In this document: one piece after another, positions 44,261 to 56,727 of the stretch | Numbering within the stretch: the stretch's first letter is position 1 | Layout of the letters: each line of letters begins with the position of its first letter | From: Aphrocallistes beatrix | Lineage: Eukaryota; Porifera; Hexactinellida; Sceptrulophora; Aphrocallistidae | Assembly: GCA_963281255.1 (NCBI GenBank) | Contig: OY725489.1 | Coordinates: forward strand, 2,852,001-2,916,000 | DNA: 64,000 nucleotides | Direction of reading: 5' to 3' | Made by a program: the position numbers and the translations under genes | The notes under the pieces: generated by a model | What the model was told of the DNA's origin: nothing | What the model saw: only the letters and a program-made list of their open reading frames with translations | The model's database searches: none

Positions 44261-44689
44261 CTGACTGGTCAGGTTAAGCAAACAATATAGGGGAAATTCA
44301 GCAACCAAAAGTGGCCAGGTTAATACTGAACCACCGGACGAATAGCTACGGCACTGTTAAGTTAATATGAAAATTCTCTTCAACGAATTTAGCTATTTTG
44401 TATTTCACGCCTTTAATGTATAGAAGCAGGCTTGGCTGCGAAACTTCCTGTCCGCAGGAGGTGGCCTTCAGGTGCGAAATATATCTATTAACTAACCACT
44501 TTATATTCTTGGAATACAACCAAATAGGGCTCGAAAATACGATATTGAAAATTCATCAAAGTTGTGAAAATATTCTTATTAAGGTTTAGTTCAGTTGATA
44601 CGTGTATGATTGTGATTATGATTATTTAAAACCAATTAAAAGAAGATTCGTGTGAACTTTACTGTGGATTGGCTAATGCTGTCGCTGCA

Positions 44690-45330
44690 GGTAAGGTAGA
44701 ACCAGAGAGCTGGGACGCAATATAGTGCTTCCCTCCTCCTATACTGGCTCTCCCTGGCAGATCTTCGAGTTGTACCAGGATGCAATGAGTATAGTCAGGA
44801 AATACGGTAAGCTAGACTTTACCTTAGATTGCTACCCAACCATGTCACATGATGTAAGAGTTTTCAGGACAACCGAACTCTTGCTGATGGTACTTTCTGT
44901 GAAAGCTTTAAGGAGGCCGCGCGCAGACTTGGATAGTTGGAAGATGACGCGGAGTTAGATCAGTGTTTGGCAGATGCTGCTGTTTCTGTGATGGCCCTCA
45001 GATGCGCCAGCTCTTTGTCACGATCCTCCTGTTTCGTGTACCAAATGATCCCATTGTCCTTTGGAAAAACCATCAGGCCTCTTAGTCTGAAGATTTTGTG
45101 TCATGCTAAGCGAGTAGTTCTTGATAGGAGATTTGGCTCAGATAGATGTAGTGCCTATTGATGCTACCGAAATAGATCTTCACAATTGGAATTTCCAGCC
45201 TGTTTATATTCATGAACACCTAGAAGTGCCGCAGGAGTGTGAACCAATTTATGATGGCCGAAAATTTGGTGTTTTATATAAACGTTTTACCATCATGTTG
45301 GTATGGAGCACTTTGATCCATTCTACATAG
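44690..45330 (+). pseudogene. Helitron replicase/helicase fragment
   Basis: The frame from 44725 encodes LPSSYTGSPWQIFELYQDAM and SIVRKYGKLDF, the Helitron helicase-like N-terminal motif. After a large internal deletion, in shifting frames, come DGTFCESFKEAARRLG (~44890) and EDDAELDQCLADAA (~44940). Then near 45010-45105 a stretch reads as the region between a Helitron Rep-like domain and helicase. The last segment (45121-45330, LHNWNFQPVYIHEHLEVPQE) is not recognised. No Helitron ends were identified nearby. Confidence 0.7.
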
Positions 45331-46054
45331 GGCATTCCAAAAGTTCTCGTCCCTAATCTGTATCTCAAATGAGAGTGAAAATAGGATATTTTCGATTTGT
45401 CCATTGTATCTTTAAGGGATCAGTTTCCAATTTGTATATTGGTTTATTTTAAGAGGACAATTATTGTGGTTCCTATATTAGATTTTTGTGCATCGGTTTA
45501 GGGCACTGCCTTTGAACGTGATTTTTAGGGTTCCCTTTGATATATTTCAGTTCTGAGCAGATTTAGATTAAAACTGATCCCGCCATCCAATTCTACGCAT
45601 CAACTAACATATAGATTGAACTCTCTGAAGTATTATAGTTTGAGGCTGAGGGAATAATTGTGTTTTGAAGTGGTTTACTACCATTTTTGTCCCACTTTTT
45701 GAGTGGCGAAAATTGACAAAAAATCCACTAAAAATGGCATGATATTTTTTCAACACGAGCAATACTATTGAACACCTCCCGATTACTTTTTCACATTGGT
45801 TCTTAATTATTTCACCTTTTAATGACCTTATTTTTAAGTCATTTTCAATGAGAAGATTTCAACTTTTCGACACTACCCTAAACCGATGCATAAAAATATA
45901 ATATAGGAACCACAATAATTGTCCTTTTAAAATAAACCAATATATAAATTGGAAGCTGATCCCCTAAGGAATACAATGGACAAATTGAAAATATCCTATT
46001 TTCACTCTCATTTGAAATACAGATTTGGGACGAGAACTTTTGGAATGCCCTATG
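45326..46054. mobile_element. Long-TIR MITE, TA TSD
   Basis: The 729-bp element has ~190-bp inverted ends: CATAGGGCATTCCAAAAGTT at 45326 and the same read inward from 46054, flanked by TA. Both arms include TAGGAACCACAATAATTGTC and AACCGATGCA. The unpaired centre is ~350 bp and has no ORF. Confidence 0.88.
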
Positions 46055-46823
46055 TATAATAGCTAGCTCAATAATTCTACTAACTTGAATATTCTAGACT
46101 ATTTTTTCCATCAGGGCTTAATAGGAAGGGGTACTATTAGTTAGTATAGTAGAGTCTATTGCATTCATTCCCGAGACAAGATGCCTCTTTTACAGAGGAG
46201 AGTGCCCATCTCTGTTCTTCTGCATTAATTATGCATGCTCTATGTGAATCAACTGCTGTTGTACTAAGTTTACTGTTCTGTCAGGATATGCATTTAGAAG
46301 TATGATGTAGTAGTATTCACATAGGTGAAGAGTCCACTCTGCCTTGAAGATTTGCTATTTAGGTAGTTATTCAGAGAGGGAGTAGTAGACTCCCTGAGGT
46401 GAATCGAGCACTCTGTCATGAAGTGTTGCTACTTCAGTAATTATTTAGATGGATAGGATGGTATGGTTCCCACAATGAATTGACTGAAATCCTGAACAAT
46501 CCTACTGAGGTAGTTCAATAGCTCAATGCTTTTCATCAATTCTCTCCTATAGCAATTGCAATTAGTTTGTCTAATTTATGTATCTACTCCAGGAGTACAT
46601 ATTATTAGCATGATTTTTGGGACAGCTAGATAGTTAGCATGCGTATTTACTAAGAATTGATATCGCCATAATATTGCTGCGAGTATCAGAAGGTTGGAAT
46701 TGCAGAGTTACATCAGCAAATTATTGAGCTACATAAAGTATAGAAATCATGTCAATATGATTTCTACCCCCGCAGAATGGATCACTATATTCGGGGAAAG
46801 GTACTGAGTGTTATATATATATA
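46055..46823. other. Non-coding spacer
   Basis: A loosely repeated phrase (GAAGAGTCCACTCTGCCTTG; CGAGCACTCTGTCATGAAG) appears around 46325-46425. Nothing else is recognised. Confidence 0.4.
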
Positions 46824-47297
46824 CTAACCGGACAAAAGTATTTGTACACTATATTCTTCCTCATACAAATAGTACTAAATTAATCTTTTCATGAAGGGAA
46901 AAGTATTCAAACTTTAAGAGCTATTAAGAGTCTGATTTAAGATTTGAAATCTTCACATTTGAATTAGTAATAGTTGAAGATTTCTAACAAATTGCTCAAC
47001 CCAATGAGTAAAATTATCAACCTGTGGCACAATGGGTAGTACATCACCATCATGTATAGTGATAAAAAGGGACATATGTGACACAAGGTAGCGGTGATTG
47101 ATAATTTGAAATAATTGGGAATTAATAATTTATTAGAAATATCCTACAATAACTAAATCGAATGCGAAGATTTCGAATTTGAAACCGGATTAGTTGTATC
47201 ACTTACCGTTTCGGAGTTTTAATCTTCATGAATAGACCCATTTTAGTACTAAATGCACGCAAGATAATGAAGTTTACAAATACTTTTGTCGGGGTAG
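46824..47297. mobile_element. Tc1/mariner-type MITE, 474 bp
   Basis: The TIRs are CTAACCGGACAAAAGTATTT and, inward from 47297, CTACCCCGACAAAAGTATTT, with TA flanks inside TA microsatellite. A diverged right end of the same family is at ~25995-26115. Confidence 0.85.
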
Positions 47298-48103
47298 TAT
47301 ATATATATATATATTCCTTAAAGGTAGAGAATTTTCTTGATGCAATGGAACAATTGCTAAACAATTGAGTGCTGGTATCCCTCCCCTTCCGCGTTGGTAT
47401 GTTCTTGGGAATTTCGCGAACGGCAAGTCGTTAGTTCATTGAGAACAGTGGGGTTACATTCCTAGATTATAAAAACGACGCTAGATGCAGTTTGTTAAAT
47501 ACGTTATTGATTCAATGTTTGAACTGTTATACTGATACAAACACTAGCACTAGTGAAATTGTAGTAATAACTGAAGTGATAAATGTAAGAAATAGTTCTC
47601 CGGGTAGCAAACCTTCCTCTTAGCCATGATGTAATCATTGGGTAGAAAATTATAAGTATAGAAACAATAGAGTCTATTATTAGTATAGATCAATAGAAAC
47701 AATAAATGATATTGCCAGGATAATATGTAGATATGTATAAGGTTATGGACTTGATAACCCGTGAAACTCTGAAAAGAGTAACGAAAACCGCGAATAGTCA
47801 AGGGAACGAGTCGTGAATAGCAAGACAAGACTAGAAAAATTTCTGCAAATAGTCGAAACCGCGAATGGCAAAGGGGGGCTTTCCCCCCAGAAAATTGTTT
47901 AAATCTAAAAGATGCTAAAATACAGCTATTGTTGTTACCTAGGGAAAAGAAAATCTCGGATTATAGCGAAAGAAAAATGTAATTGGGATATATTTTTAGA
48001 CTCAACATAATTTTGGAGTTTAGTTGTGACCTCAAAGTTTGTGTGGAGTCCTGTCATGGCACAGTTTCCTCCACTGTTCCATTGCCCAGCACCACGGCTC
48101 CAG
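47298..48103. other. Non-coding stretch
   Basis: No gene is accepted. The 92-residue minus frame at 47550-47828 lacks any domain. Short GCGAATAGT/GCGAATGGC repeats occur at ~47790-47870. Confidence 0.45.
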
Positions 48104-48531
48104 CAGTGTTGCCAGATGAATTGTTTAGCATGTTTATGCCACATACCTTCAAATGTTCATGCCAAGTTCATGCCATACAACATAAAATGTTCATGCAAAG
48201 TTCTTGCCAAAATTAAAAGTTATTATCATCCAAATTATATTTCAAGTTATCGAAAATCGACGTGTATGAGATTCTGATTGATATAAACATAATATGGATA
48301 CTCAAGTTTTAGTGTTATTTATCAATATAAACTCGTTTGACATTGACGAGTATAAACGATAATGAATTCATAAAATGACAATTTACGAGATTGAAAAAGT
48401 TCATGGCAAGTTCATGCCACAAGTCAAAACCTCATGCCAAAGTTAATGGTTCATGTCATGTTCTTGCCGCAATTCCAAAGTTCTTGAAAATGGTCAAATC
48501 TATGAACTTTGTTCATGATATGGCAACACTG
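48104..48531. mobile_element. hAT-like MITE with TTCATGCC repeats
   Basis: The TIRs are CAGTGTTGCCAGAT and, inward from 48531, CAGTGTTGCCATATC. The inside carries many AAGTTCATGCCA-type strings on both sides. Flanking 8-mers (GGCTCCAG and CCCCACAG) match poorly, so the TSD is not confirmed. Confidence 0.65.
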
Positions 48532-49061
48532 CCCCACAGGCTCCAAACCTGGGGGGAACGCCGCCCCTAGCCGGTCCAGACCTGGGGTGTCCACCCCCAA
48601 GTACCCACACTTGAGGCCTATGTATAAACCCAATCAGAACATTAATTCATGGGTTAACAATAATCTATCACATAATATAATCTGTTTCAGTACTAAGAAG
48701 TTCATTTCAATACAATTTATATTTTTATTAATTTGTTTTTATTATTATTATCACAATATCTTCGATTAGTGGAAAGCCCCTCAGTTAGAAGCCAATATAT
48801 AAGTCACAAATTTGTTTATTTGATCAAAAATACAATAATTTTAGTTTCCAAAGATTTTCAGACGTGTATAAATATGACTAGCCGCCCGAATGGTTCCTCT
48901 GGCTAGCACAAAGTTACCTCCAGCCCTTCAGCACTAGCAAGCATACCGCGGTAGTTATAATTATGTGTAGAAGTGTAAAACGACATAAACCAATTTCCAC
49001 AGACATTTGAGGTAAACCAATCATGTATATATTAATCTGGGAAAGCTGAATAAAACCGAAT
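48532..49061. other. GC-richer patch and degraded GC-motif copy
   Basis: 48540-48620 is GC-rich with ACCTGGGG repeated. 48880-48960 (GAATGGTTCCTCTGGCTAGC, ACAAAGTTACCTCCAGCCC) is a degraded copy of the GC hairpin motif. No gene. Confidence 0.4.
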
Positions 49062-49669
49062 GGAATAAGGCCAAATAATATTCATAACTGGAATAAAGTG
49101 GAATTGTCAATTCGGAATAAGGCCGAATAAAATTCGTGACTAGAATAAGGTCGAATTGTCAATCCAGAATAATGCCGAATTAAATTCATGACTGGACTAA
49201 GGCCGAATATTCAACACTGAAGGCCGAATTTTCAAAGCTGGAATAAAGTAGAATTTTCATTTTGGATCTAGAGGAAGAATGGTTTTTAATTTGTGAACTA
49301 AAGAATGGAGGGTTGATTGGGAGCATGACTTGTTAAGTTTGGAAACAGTGAGATTTTAAGAGTTTTTACCATGGAATATTTTGAAAATTCGCCTGGTGAG
49401 GTGTTTTTAAGCAAAATATATATTCAACTTGTTTGTCTCATTTATTTCAGTATTACTCACATATCACTTGACTCATCCAGTTATGAAAATTCGGCCTTAT
49501 TCCAGTCTTGAATATAATTTGACCTTATTCTGTATTGACAATTCTGCCTTATTCTAGTAATGAATTTAATTCGGCCATATTCCGGGATTGACAATTCGCC
49601 CTTATTCCAGTTATGAATATAATTCGGCCTTATTCTGGATTGACAATTCGCCCTTATTCCAGTCTCATT
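49062..49669. mobile_element. Foldback element with tandem GAATAAGGCCGAAT arms
   Basis: The left arm (49062-49255) has about four diverged ~50-bp units of GAATAAGGCCGAAT plus AATTCATGACTG and GTCAATCC. The right arm (49485-49669) has the same units inverted (ATTCGGCCTTATTCCAG, GGATTGACAATTCG). A ~230-bp unrelated centre lies between. No ORF and no clear TSD. Confidence 0.75.
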
Positions 49670-50555
49670 TTCAACTCATTAATCTTATGCATGACTTCCT
49701 AAGCGAGAATAATACATTTTCTAGTATGTCTGACTATAACTAAAGTCGAGATTTGCCTATTGTTCAAACTGAGTTTCAGTTGTTGACTGAAGAATGCCCA
49801 TCATTTTTGAACAAATTTTCACAATACTATAATTTTCCGAATACCCTATGGATTCGTCTAATCTTTTTAGCATATAAGTGACTAATTGTACTTTCGTGAA
49901 TTGATTAATTTTCATATGCATACAGACACGCCGCATGCACACATTCAGCAACTATCAGTAGGTTTAGCACCACTCAGATTGTAAACCCCCTGAGAACATC
50001 TATTAGCATGGATTCGGGGGGTATATAAATCTATAAACTTTTAAACTTTTAAAAGCTCTTATTTTTGGAAAAATCAGTTGGCTCATTTTATGCACTAAAA
50101 GTATTTCGAAATCGGTTACTACTTATCCATGGTTCAGGCGACAGACAATATACATGGGTTCGAACCCAAACCAGGTCATATGTTTTGTCAATTATATTTT
50201 ATGATTGCTTCATTTTATTTGAAGATTTTTCATGTTTTAAGACCAGATAATAAATAGGTTTTGGAATAATTAGTAGGCATTTCATCTGACGTATCTTGAT
50301 GATTCATCATACATTAGAACTATATACATTCGCTTGCGAAACTCATTCATTTCCCAGCAACAAAGCAAATTCCCATGTCAAATTTGCTTGAATATATTTA
50401 ATAACCGATCTGTCCCGCCGCTCGAAATAGAGGTGATCCGATTTCAATGGTAAACGGAAGTTTCGTTGTCGGATGTTTCGTCGCTGATAACTGTTAGGAA
50501 ATATGAATTTGTTCTAAAGCTGAATAGAAATGATAAAAGCTGAATAGTATTGGGA
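49670..50555. other. AT-rich non-coding stretch
   Basis: Only short AT-rich frames. No repeat or gene recognised. Confidence 0.45.
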
Positions 50556-50831
50556 TAGGATTGCCAACCCTCCCGGAATCTCAACCAGTCTCCCGGAAAT
50601 TAGCAAATCTAATCCGGGAGGTTTTATCGTAAATCTCAGCAGAAGTATACATTCAAACAGCAGAAATAGAGAAGGAGCACTAGACCATTTTTAGTTAGTT
50701 TGCTTTATTACTGGATTATTAAACTTAGGCCTATAAATCGTTGTTCTCTGTTTCTAAGCAGCTCCCACGATTGCCCCCCCCACGAAAACAAAAATCCCCC
50801 GGAATCAAAATGAGTCGAGTTGGCAACCCTA
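50556..50831. mobile_element. hAT-type MITE, 276 bp, exact TSD
   Basis: The ends are TAGGATTGCCAACCCTCCCG and, inward from 50831, TAGGGTTGCCAACTCGACTC. The TSD TATTGGGA is exact (50548-50555; 50832-50839). Confidence 0.92.
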
Positions 50832-51704
50832 TATTGGGAGTGGGCATGTTGGAGAGTATTTTGTATAAGAGCAAAGAGAAAGTGAGCATTTTGAGTTTGA
50901 AATAATATCAAATGACACGGGAGAATATTATTTTTAATTTCTTGAGGGGTGGGTGGGTGATTATCATTCAATATTTGTCAGAATGAATGGGAGAATGAAA
51001 GTGAGAATTCAATAATATCATTCAAAGAAATATCAGCGACGAAACATCGACCATTCTATTTCAACCAAGGGCCCGACCCACAAACTTTCAAAACATTAAC
51101 CTGTTAGCCTGGTAGGGTGGATATATGTGACCCTTCAAGCCTTCTCTCATTTATCATTTATTTAGCTCCGTTTTTGAAGTTTTTGATGTTTTCAACTTGG
51201 TTACTTGTTTGCTCATTCTTAGAATTATCAATCTAGGTTGGAATTGACAAGAAGCTTCAATTAACCAGGCCTTTTCCTCTAAAAGCCATCACAGCTTGAA
51301 GTTATCTACATAGACTGAAAATATGAATCCTTGTCTCCCACACTATCCTTATGGGGGCCAATTGATTGCTGACTCTGGCTCAGTAACTATCTAATCTGGA
51401 AGACAAACTCCCCTCCTCCCTGGGAGAGCGGCGAAAGATCCATTGAACGAATCACGCATTGTGGAAACATTTCACACTCCATTTATTTCCTAACACCTGA
51501 CACACGCGAATGGGAGTTTCCATCTGTATGGGATATGCAATGATTTTTGCTGGATCCGGATAGGAAACTGATGTATTACGAGGGACGAATTGTTTCCATA
51601 GTGTATCACCTATCATACTACTTTACTATAGCTGCTTGTTTAAGACTTGACACAGCTGTTCCGTTTATGATCTTCATATACACTGAATCTAGTATCTGTA
51701 TATG
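50832..51704. other. Non-coding stretch left of the Gypsy palindrome
   Basis: No domain or TIR recognised. 51340-51560 is slightly GC-richer, with an unrecognised 60-residue frame at 51547. Confidence 0.4.
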
Positions 51705-51980
51705 TTTTTTCAATGGGCATGGCGTATGACTTTGCATCGGAGCTGTTCAATTGTTATGTAACATATATTTCATTAAATTTTATCCCTATCATGCCTCACA
51801 TTTATTATTAGTTAGCTACAACAGACCACCCAAGTCGTATCTATTGGGCATTGAGTTACTATCTTATATTTACGTACAATTATGTTATTCAACTCATTGT
51901 AGTGTTTCACCTGATCACATTTAGATAATTATATTCGGATCTCACATAAATACTACAATCCAAAGTGAACAATACTCTCA

Positions 51981-52595
51981 ATGGCTACTGGACCTGCACT
52001 TTTTCGCAGACCCGCCGAACGCGAATTGGTTAGGGACATCGTAAAAGACGCTACGACCATTGAAGGTGCGTTGAAGACCCTGGAAGATATCTTAGACCCA
52101 CCTATTGACCAGTATCAGATGGTACAGGAACTCTATAGGTCAGATTGGGAGCCTGGGAACCAGATTGATGATTATCTTTTAGAAATAAGACGCAAGGCTT
52201 TCCATGCTGGAGTGGATATGAAATTCGTCGTACCAATCCTCGCTTCTCAGCTTCCAAAAGACATCGAAGGAGAACAGGGTCGGGATTTGATCAAGACTAT
52301 TAAGCGAGAGCTCACTGAAAGAGGTCATCGTTTGGACATGTGGAGTAAAGATTTCGAAAAGATAAAGAAGGTAGCAGTATTGACCTATGTCAGCAGGGAA
52401 CCACCACCTTCAATATTTGCTACTAACAGTACATTAGAAGCCCAGATGCCTATGGACGATACAGTTGCTTACTCTAGGACTCAATTTCGAAGCACTCAAT
52501 GGGGTCGCCAGCCCAAGCAACAGTCACATTCGGCTAAAGGATGTTTTATCTGCGGAGGTTCGCACATGTGGAAGTATTGTCCCGAGAAGCGGTGA
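51981..52595 (+). pseudogene. Gypsy-type Gag, left arm
   Basis: The 204-residue capsid-like protein starts MATGPALFRRPAERELVRDI. It has the retrotransposon Gag core features (DPPIDQYQMVQELYRSDWEP, QLPKDIEGEQG) and a C-terminal zinc knuckle CFICGGSHMWKYC. The knuckle is CX2CX3HX4C, one residue shorter than the usual CX2CX4HX4C. It ends at a TGA, and remnants of a further knuckle (CGKGH) follow in another frame. The protease domain that should come next is missing. It resembles Metaviridae-type retrotransposons with an old, damaged copy. Confidence 0.75.
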
Positions 52596-52599
52596 CAAG

Positions 52600-54125
52600 G
52601 CTGTGTGGAAAAGGTCATTCGACATACCTGCATACCTAATGGCAAACCCGAAGGACATTTTAGATAGAATGCACGGGAAGGAGTTACTTTTCTTGATGCT
52701 GCTAGCGCTTTTTGGTGTGTCGAGTTGGAGGAAAAAGACAAGTATAAGACGGCCTTTGTTGCGACACCCCGGGGACATTACGAGATGAATCGTATGGCAT
52801 TCGGCCTCTGTAACAGCCAAGTGACATATCAAAGGCTTATGGATGCTACGTTAAGAGCCGTTGAAAATGCGGATTCATATATTGATGACGTTTGTGTGAA
52901 CTCGGACTCCTTTGAGACACACCTTCGGGACCCGCGCGAAACGCTTGTCGCGCTGCAAATGGCAAACAAATGGCAAACTCCGGTGAGCTCGTTGGACACA
53001 CTATTTCGAAGGAAGGACGGACCCCGGTGCAGAGAATAGTTGCGAAGATTGCTAATGCACCCCATCCCCGGAACCGTCAGGAATTACAGAGATTTCTTAG
53101 CCTGGTAAATCTTTACAGAGAATACATTGAAGATATGGCGCATTTGGCGGAACCCTATACAGGTTTACACGAAAAGGAATCGATTGGGTGTGGGGCAGAA
53201 ATGCTGAAACCGCGTTTGTGAGTCTAAAGGATGCCCTAACCAAGCACCCAGTACGGTTGTCATTTCCAAGCTGGCAGAGTGACATGTACCTTCAGACTGA
53301 TGCTTCGTCGGTCGCTGTGAGGGCTGTGCTTTCGCAGAAAGACAGAATGGGGAGATTGAAGCCATTGGGTTACTCTTCATCAGGCCTGACGCAAGCCAAA
53401 GACATTACAGCGAGGTGAAGTAGAATGCTGGGCCCTCATCGCAGCTGCGAGAAAGTGGAGGGATTACTTACAAGGGGCATGGAGAGTTGTCTTTTTATGT
53501 GATCACAATCCACTCTGTTGGCTACGCAAACAGAGACCCGCAGGCATTTGTTCTCGAGGTGGATACAGGAGCTGGAGGCAATTAGATATGAGATCCACTA
53601 CCTGAAGAGGACGGAAAATACAGCTGCAGACTACTTCTCAAGACTGCCAAGCGAGATATATTATGATGTCGACATTTTTTCTATACTTCCAATCATGACT
53701 AATTATTGTCAAGTATTAGGAAGGGTCTACGCACTGACAAGACAACCTCTCTGGCGTTGGATCAGCTTGAGCATGGTGGTGTAATCCAACTAGGGAGATT
53801 CAAACGTGAATAACCGAGGATGCTCATCAGGGATGGATTACTTTATAGGGCTAACGGTTTGTCGAACATTTTATGCTCAGAGATGAGATCCTCGAACTAA
53901 ATCATAATGAGTCCCACCCTGGTGTTAAGAAGTCCCTCGTCATGACTAGAACACATTTCTAGTGGTTGGGCATGTCCCACGATGTAGGGCGTCTTTGTCG
54001 GAGCTGCCATATTTGCCAGAGAAATAAACCGAAGCATCAGTCGAGGGAGCCTCTCGAACCAACGCAATTGCTAGTGAACCAAGACACGCAGTGGCCAATT
54101 ATATCGCGACCTTACCTGCTCGAGC
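52600..54125 (+). pseudogene. Gypsy-type Pol fragments (RT, RNase H, integrase zinc domain), left arm
   Basis: The order is as in Gypsy. A reverse-transcriptase piece starts at the first catalytic motif (LDAASAFW, ~52690), followed by FGLCNSQVTYQRLMDATL and YIDDV (~52880). Then come the connection region (NRQELQRFLSLVNLYREYIE, ~53075) and RNase H with YLQTDASS (~53290). The RT/RNase H end follows (WIQELEAIRYEIHYLKRTEN), and finally the integrase zinc-binding HHCC (NHNESHPG; CRSCHIC, ~53895-54020). Frame changes occur near 52740, 52970, 53180, 53410 and 53780, plus a stop near 53960. Protease, the RT N-terminus and the integrase core are absent. Not restored here. Confidence 0.8.
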
Positions 54126-54477
54126 GGTAACCACCGCTACTTCCATTTATTACTTTGTGACAACACCTCCTTCAATTCAATCGCGATTCGGCAATTCCAA
54201 ATTTCATTTTGAATTGATATTGTAAGTACGTACATATTGTCTCACCAACGGCCAACAAGGTGATTGATTCTGAGTTCTCTGGCACTTAGTTCTCCAATAG
54301 ACCTAGTCCTCTTGGCCTCTGTTCTACGGTGTCCGTATGTAGGCCTCTCACTTGTCACTATCTCGTCGTGAGTGTCAAGGTTTCAGTAAAATGTCACATG
54401 TTCTTTGGCAATTAAATAAGAAACAACGATTCAGCTAACAGCTTTATTTCGCAACACTCACTTATTTCTTGGAAACC

Positions 54478-54677
54478 NNNNNNNNNNNNNNNNNNNNNNN
54501 NNNNNNNNNNNNNNNNNNNNNNNNNNNNNNNNNNNNNNNNNNNNNNNNNNNNNNNNNNNNNNNNNNNNNNNNNNNNNNNNNNNNNNNNNNNNNNNNNNNN
54601 NNNNNNNNNNNNNNNNNNNNNNNNNNNNNNNNNNNNNNNNNNNNNNNNNNNNNNNNNNNNNNNNNNNNNNNNNNNNN
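54478..54677. other. Assembly gap (200 N)
   Basis: Two hundred consecutive N at the centre of the inverted duplication. The round size suggests a placeholder of unknown true length. Confidence 0.99.
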
Positions 54678-54845
54678 AAATGAAAATCCGAATGGCAAAA
54701 CTAGTAAGTCGCAAAGGAATTTTACACAATTACTTCTCTTAATTTTATATAATATTTTAATTAGTTTATTTATGATTTTGTACGTTAATTCAATAAAGGC
54801 ATAGCCCAGTTAACTCTGCTTTATAAAGGGAACTTTTAAGGAAAC

Positions 54846-54960
54846 GTTTCCAAGAAATAAGTGAGTGTTGCGAAATAAAGCTGTTAGCTGAATCGTTGTT
54901 TCTTATTTAATTGCCAAAGAACATGTGACATTTTACTGAAACCTTGACACTCACGACGAG
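54846..54960 (+). other. Possible LTR R/U5-like segment
   Basis: The plus strand contains GCGAAATAAAGCTGTTAGCT and then TTGTTTCTTATTTAATTGCC, resembling a polyadenylation signal and the R/U5 junction of an LTR. The mirror copy lies at ~54363-54477. I found no matching second LTR or primer-binding site, so this stays tentative. Confidence 0.25.
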
Positions 54961-55197
54961 ATAGTGACAAGTGAGAGGCCTACATACGGACACCGTAGAA
55001 CAGAGGCCAAGAGGACTAGGTCTATTGGAGAACTAAGTGCCAGAGAACTCAGAATCAATCACCTTGTTGGCCGTTGGTGAGACAATATGTACGTACTTAC
55101 AATATCAATTCAAAATGAAATTTGGAATTGCCGAATCGCGATTGAATTGAAGGGAGGTGTTGTCACAAAGTAATAAATGGAAGTAGCGGTGGTTACC

Positions 55198-56723
55198 GCT
55201 CGAGCAGGTAAGGTCGCGATATAATTGGCCACTGCGTGTCTTGGTTCACTAGCAATTGCGTTGGTTCGAGAGGCTCCCTCGACTGATGCTTCGGTTTATT
55301 TCTCTGGCAAATATGGCAGCTCCGACAAAGACGCCCTACATCGTGGGACATGCCCAACCACTAGAAATGTGTTCTAGTCATGACGAGGGACTTCTTAACA
55401 CCAGGGTGGGACTCATTATGATTTAGTTCGAGGATCTCATCTCTGAGCATAAAATGTTCGACAAACCGTTAGCCCTATAAAGTAATCCATCCCTGATGAG
55501 CATCCTCGGTTATTCACGTTTGAATCTCCCTAGTTGGATTACACCACCATGCTCAAGCTGATCCAACGCCAGAGAGGTTGTCTTGTCAGTGCGTAGACCC
55601 TTCCTAATACTTGACAATAATTAGTCATGATTGGAAGTATAGAAAAAATGTCGACATCATAATATATCTCGCTTGGCAGTCTTGAGAAGTAGTCTGCAGC
55701 TGTATTTTCCGTCCTCTTCAGGTAGTGGATCTCATATCTAATTGCCTCCAGCTCCTGTATCCACCTCGAGAACAAATGCCTGCGGGTCTCTGTTTGCGTA
55801 GCCAACAGAGTGGATTGTGATCACATAAAAAGACAACTCTCCATGCCCCTTGTAAGTAATCCCTCCACTTTCTCGCAGCTGCGATGAGGGCCCAGCATTC
55901 TACTTCACCTCGCTGTAATGTCTTTGGCTTGCGTCAGGCCTGATGAAGAGTAACCCAATGGCTTCAATCTCCCCATTCTGTCTTTCTGCGAAAGCACAGC
56001 CCTCACAGCGACCGACGAAGCATCAGTCTGAAGGTACATGTCACTCTGCCAGCTTGGAAATGACAACCGTACTGGGTGCTTGGTTAGGGCATCCTTTAGA
56101 CTCACAAACGCGGTTTCAGCATTTCTGCCCCACACCCAATCGATTCCTTTTCGTGTAAACCTGTATAGGGTTCCGCCAAATGCGCCATATCTTCAATGTA
56201 TTCTCTGTAAAGATTTACCAGGCTAAGAAATCTCTGTAATTCCTGACGGTTCCGGGGATGGGGTGCATTAGCAATCTTCGCAACTATTCTCTGCACCGGG
56301 GTCCGTCCTTCCTTCGAAATAGTGTGTCCAACGAGCTCACCGGAGTTTGCCATTTGTTTGCCATTTGCAGCGCGACAAGCGTTTCGCGCGGGTCCCGAAG
56401 GTGTGTCTCAAAGGAGTCCGAGTTCACACAAACGTCATCAATATATGAATCCGCATTTTCAACGGCTCTTAACGTAGCATCCATAAGCCTTTGATATGTC
56501 ACTTGGCTGTTACAGAGGCCGAATGCCATACGATTCATCTCGTAATGTCCCCGGGGTGTCGCAACAAAGGCCGTCTTATACTTGTCTTTTTCCTCCAACT
56601 CGACACACCAAAAAGCGCTAGCAGCATCAAGAAAAGTAACTCCTTCCCGTGCATTCTATCTAAAATGTCCTTCGGGTTTGCCATTAGGTATGCAGGTATG
56701 TCGAATGACCTTTTCCACACAGC
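55198..56723 (-). pseudogene. Gypsy-type Pol fragments, right arm
   Basis: Mirror copy of 52600-54125 on the other strand with the same motifs and, as far as the translations show, the same frameshifts. Identity of damage in both arms means they duplicated after the damage, or were assembled from one molecule. Confidence 0.8.
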
Positions 56724-56727
56724 CTTG

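Noticed and set aside
53097-53380. Minus-strand ORFs opposite the Gypsy RNase H region, and their mirror copies
   Set aside because: Antisense shadows of the RT/RNase H frames.
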